From Planctomycetota bacterium (GTDB lineage: Bacteria; Planctomycetota; UBA1135): DNA of 6,975 nt. This document shows, piece after piece, positions 6,315-6,975 of this stretch. The notes below the pieces were generated by a model. The model was given only the letters and a program-made list of their open reading frames with translations, did not search any database and was not told where the DNA came from. Position 1 is the stretch's first letter. The number at the start of each line of letters is the position of its first letter. Made by a program: the position numbers and the translations under genes. The stretch spans positions 56,157 to 63,131 of the forward strand of contig NVWJ01000003.1 of NCBI GenBank assembly GCA_002746235.1, in the 5' to 3' direction.

Positions 6315-6975
6315 GGGATTCTCCTGACACTGGCTTGGATTCTGCCTTACGAAGCCAAACGAGTAAGTTTGTTGCGACTTGGCTCCAAGGATTAAGTCGT
6401 ACAGCTTCCCGCAACATGCGATCGGCTTCATCAAGGTCACCATACTTAATGCGCAGTCCTGCAAGGTTGGCTAAGGCGGTAGCAACTTCACTTGAGGTAA
6501 GTGCTTGATTCAATTGGCGTGCATAAGCCAATTCGGCACCGGCTTTGTCTTGGAGGCGCGCTAGGTGCATGCCAAACAATGCAGACGTATTACAGCGCAT
6601 TTCTCCAAGGTCATGAAGCGAACTAATGATTTTGCTGGCACTGAACGAATCCGGGATCCATAGGCCACGCTCAAGAGAATCGTGGGATTGAAGAAGGAGG
6701 CTCCTAAGCACCGGCTCCTCAGGCACTCCGCCGTTTGCACTGAAAATACTAGACAGTTCGCCCAAGAATGGAGCTCGGGCCTTTGGGATAACCCAATCTG
6801 GGAGGATGAGCTCCATCTTGGATGCATCCCCTAATCTATGCTCTTGGGTGGCAGCAGCGCGGAATAACCAACGGCCAAGCTTCTTCACAGTTTTCGCGTT
6901 TGATTCGCGGCCAAGGACTATGTTGGGCAAAGCAAAGTTTGGCACGGTCGACGGCTTAAGGAGAGTTTCTATGCG
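6304..6975 (-). CDS. TPR-repeat protein, C-terminal part (5' end outside window)
   Basis: The frame is open to the right edge (residues RIETLLKPST precede a GTG at 6945), so this is probably the last 223 residues of a longer protein rather than a 213-aa protein starting at that GTG, which has no ribosome site. Counting from the edge, residues about 131-160 (ALFGMHLARL, AGAELAYARQLNQAL) and 165-198 (ALANLAGLRIKYGDLDEADR then MLREAVRLNP) form two helix-turn-helix TPR units. The second is close to the 34-residue consensus, with Ala, Leu, Gly-Asp, Ala and Asn-Pro at the expected places. TPRs mediate protein-protein contacts. The stretch before them (1-130) is mixed alpha-helical and unrecognised: it contains KKLGRWLFRAAATQEHR and LILPDWVIPKARAPFLG, with no membrane segment. 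The gene ends inside the start of the 89-aa secreted protein gene, so it heads or continues the operon that includes the 1013-aa envelope protein. It may act as an assembly or scaffold factor. Confidence 0.75.
   Translation of the reverse strand, partial: RIETLLKPSTVPNFALPNIVLGRESNAKTVKKLGRWLFRAAATQEHRLGDASKMELILPDWVIPKARAPFLGELSSIFSANGGVPEEPVLRSLLLQSHDSLERGLWIPDSFSASKIISSLHDLGEMRCNTSALFGMHLARLQDKAGAELAYARQLNQALTSSEVATALANLAGLRIKYGDLDEADRMLREAVRLNPWSQVATNLLVWLRKAESKPVSGESHAQ
6321..6325 (-). promoter_or_regulatory. Shine-Dalgarno of the 89-aa gene
   Basis: AGGAG on the minus strand, six bases before the ATG at 6312-6314 and inside the 3' end of the TPR coding sequence. It settles the start of the small secreted protein and is the strongest ribosome site in the window. 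Confidence 0.75.

Noticed and set aside
6315..6464. N-terminal extension of the 89-aa protein to an upstream start at 6464
   Set aside because: It lies wholly inside the TPR coding sequence and would bury the signal peptide; the AGGAG at 6321-6325 supports 6314.

Overview
The window looks like accessory chromosome from a Planctomycetota-type bacterium, or a related PVC-group lineage, with roughly balanced GC. This rests on recalled family style, not on a marker gene. The clues are a secreted FG-GAP protein with the wording 'SAFLYSGIDGTLLHQW', a very large Ig-like / carboxypeptidase-regulatory-like envelope protein in a TPR-containing operon, and a fragment of a C-terminal domain ('GTLY/SNPVAF' style) that I associate with secreted planctomycete proteins. 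There are no rRNA, tRNA, CRISPR or transposase genes.

Left part (1-1164, minus strand): the N-terminal 388 codons of a secreted FG-GAP / integrin-alpha-like beta-propeller protein. The gene runs off the left edge. Six FG-GAP repeats spaced 56-59 residues apart are visible, each with a calcium-loop motif DxNGDGxxD (DxDGDGxxD in repeat 4).

Middle (about 1276-2519): a graveyard of two broken genes placed back to back. On the minus strand is a polytopic membrane protein remnant, faintly NnrS-like, with an in-frame TGA (2057-2059) and an apparent +1 frameshift around 1491-1502. On the plus strand is the C-terminal end of a secreted protein whose reading frame is cut by a TAA at 2244-2246. The two remnants meet at about 2135-2153, probably a rearrangement scar.

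Right part (2607-6975, minus strand): a probable operon, read right to left. It starts with the 3' portion of a TPR protein that enters from the right edge. An 11-bp overlap leads to an 89-aa secreted small protein with a good Shine-Dalgarno. Six bases further is a 1013-aa membrane-anchored multi-domain beta-sandwich protein. After a 135-bp gap comes an 84-aa ORF with a clear signal peptide and a disordered Gly-rich tail. Tight spacing suggests the first three products act together at the cell envelope. No enzymatic domain is visible, so their role is unknown. The closest thing to an undescribed system here is this trio, plus possibly the fourth small secreted protein.
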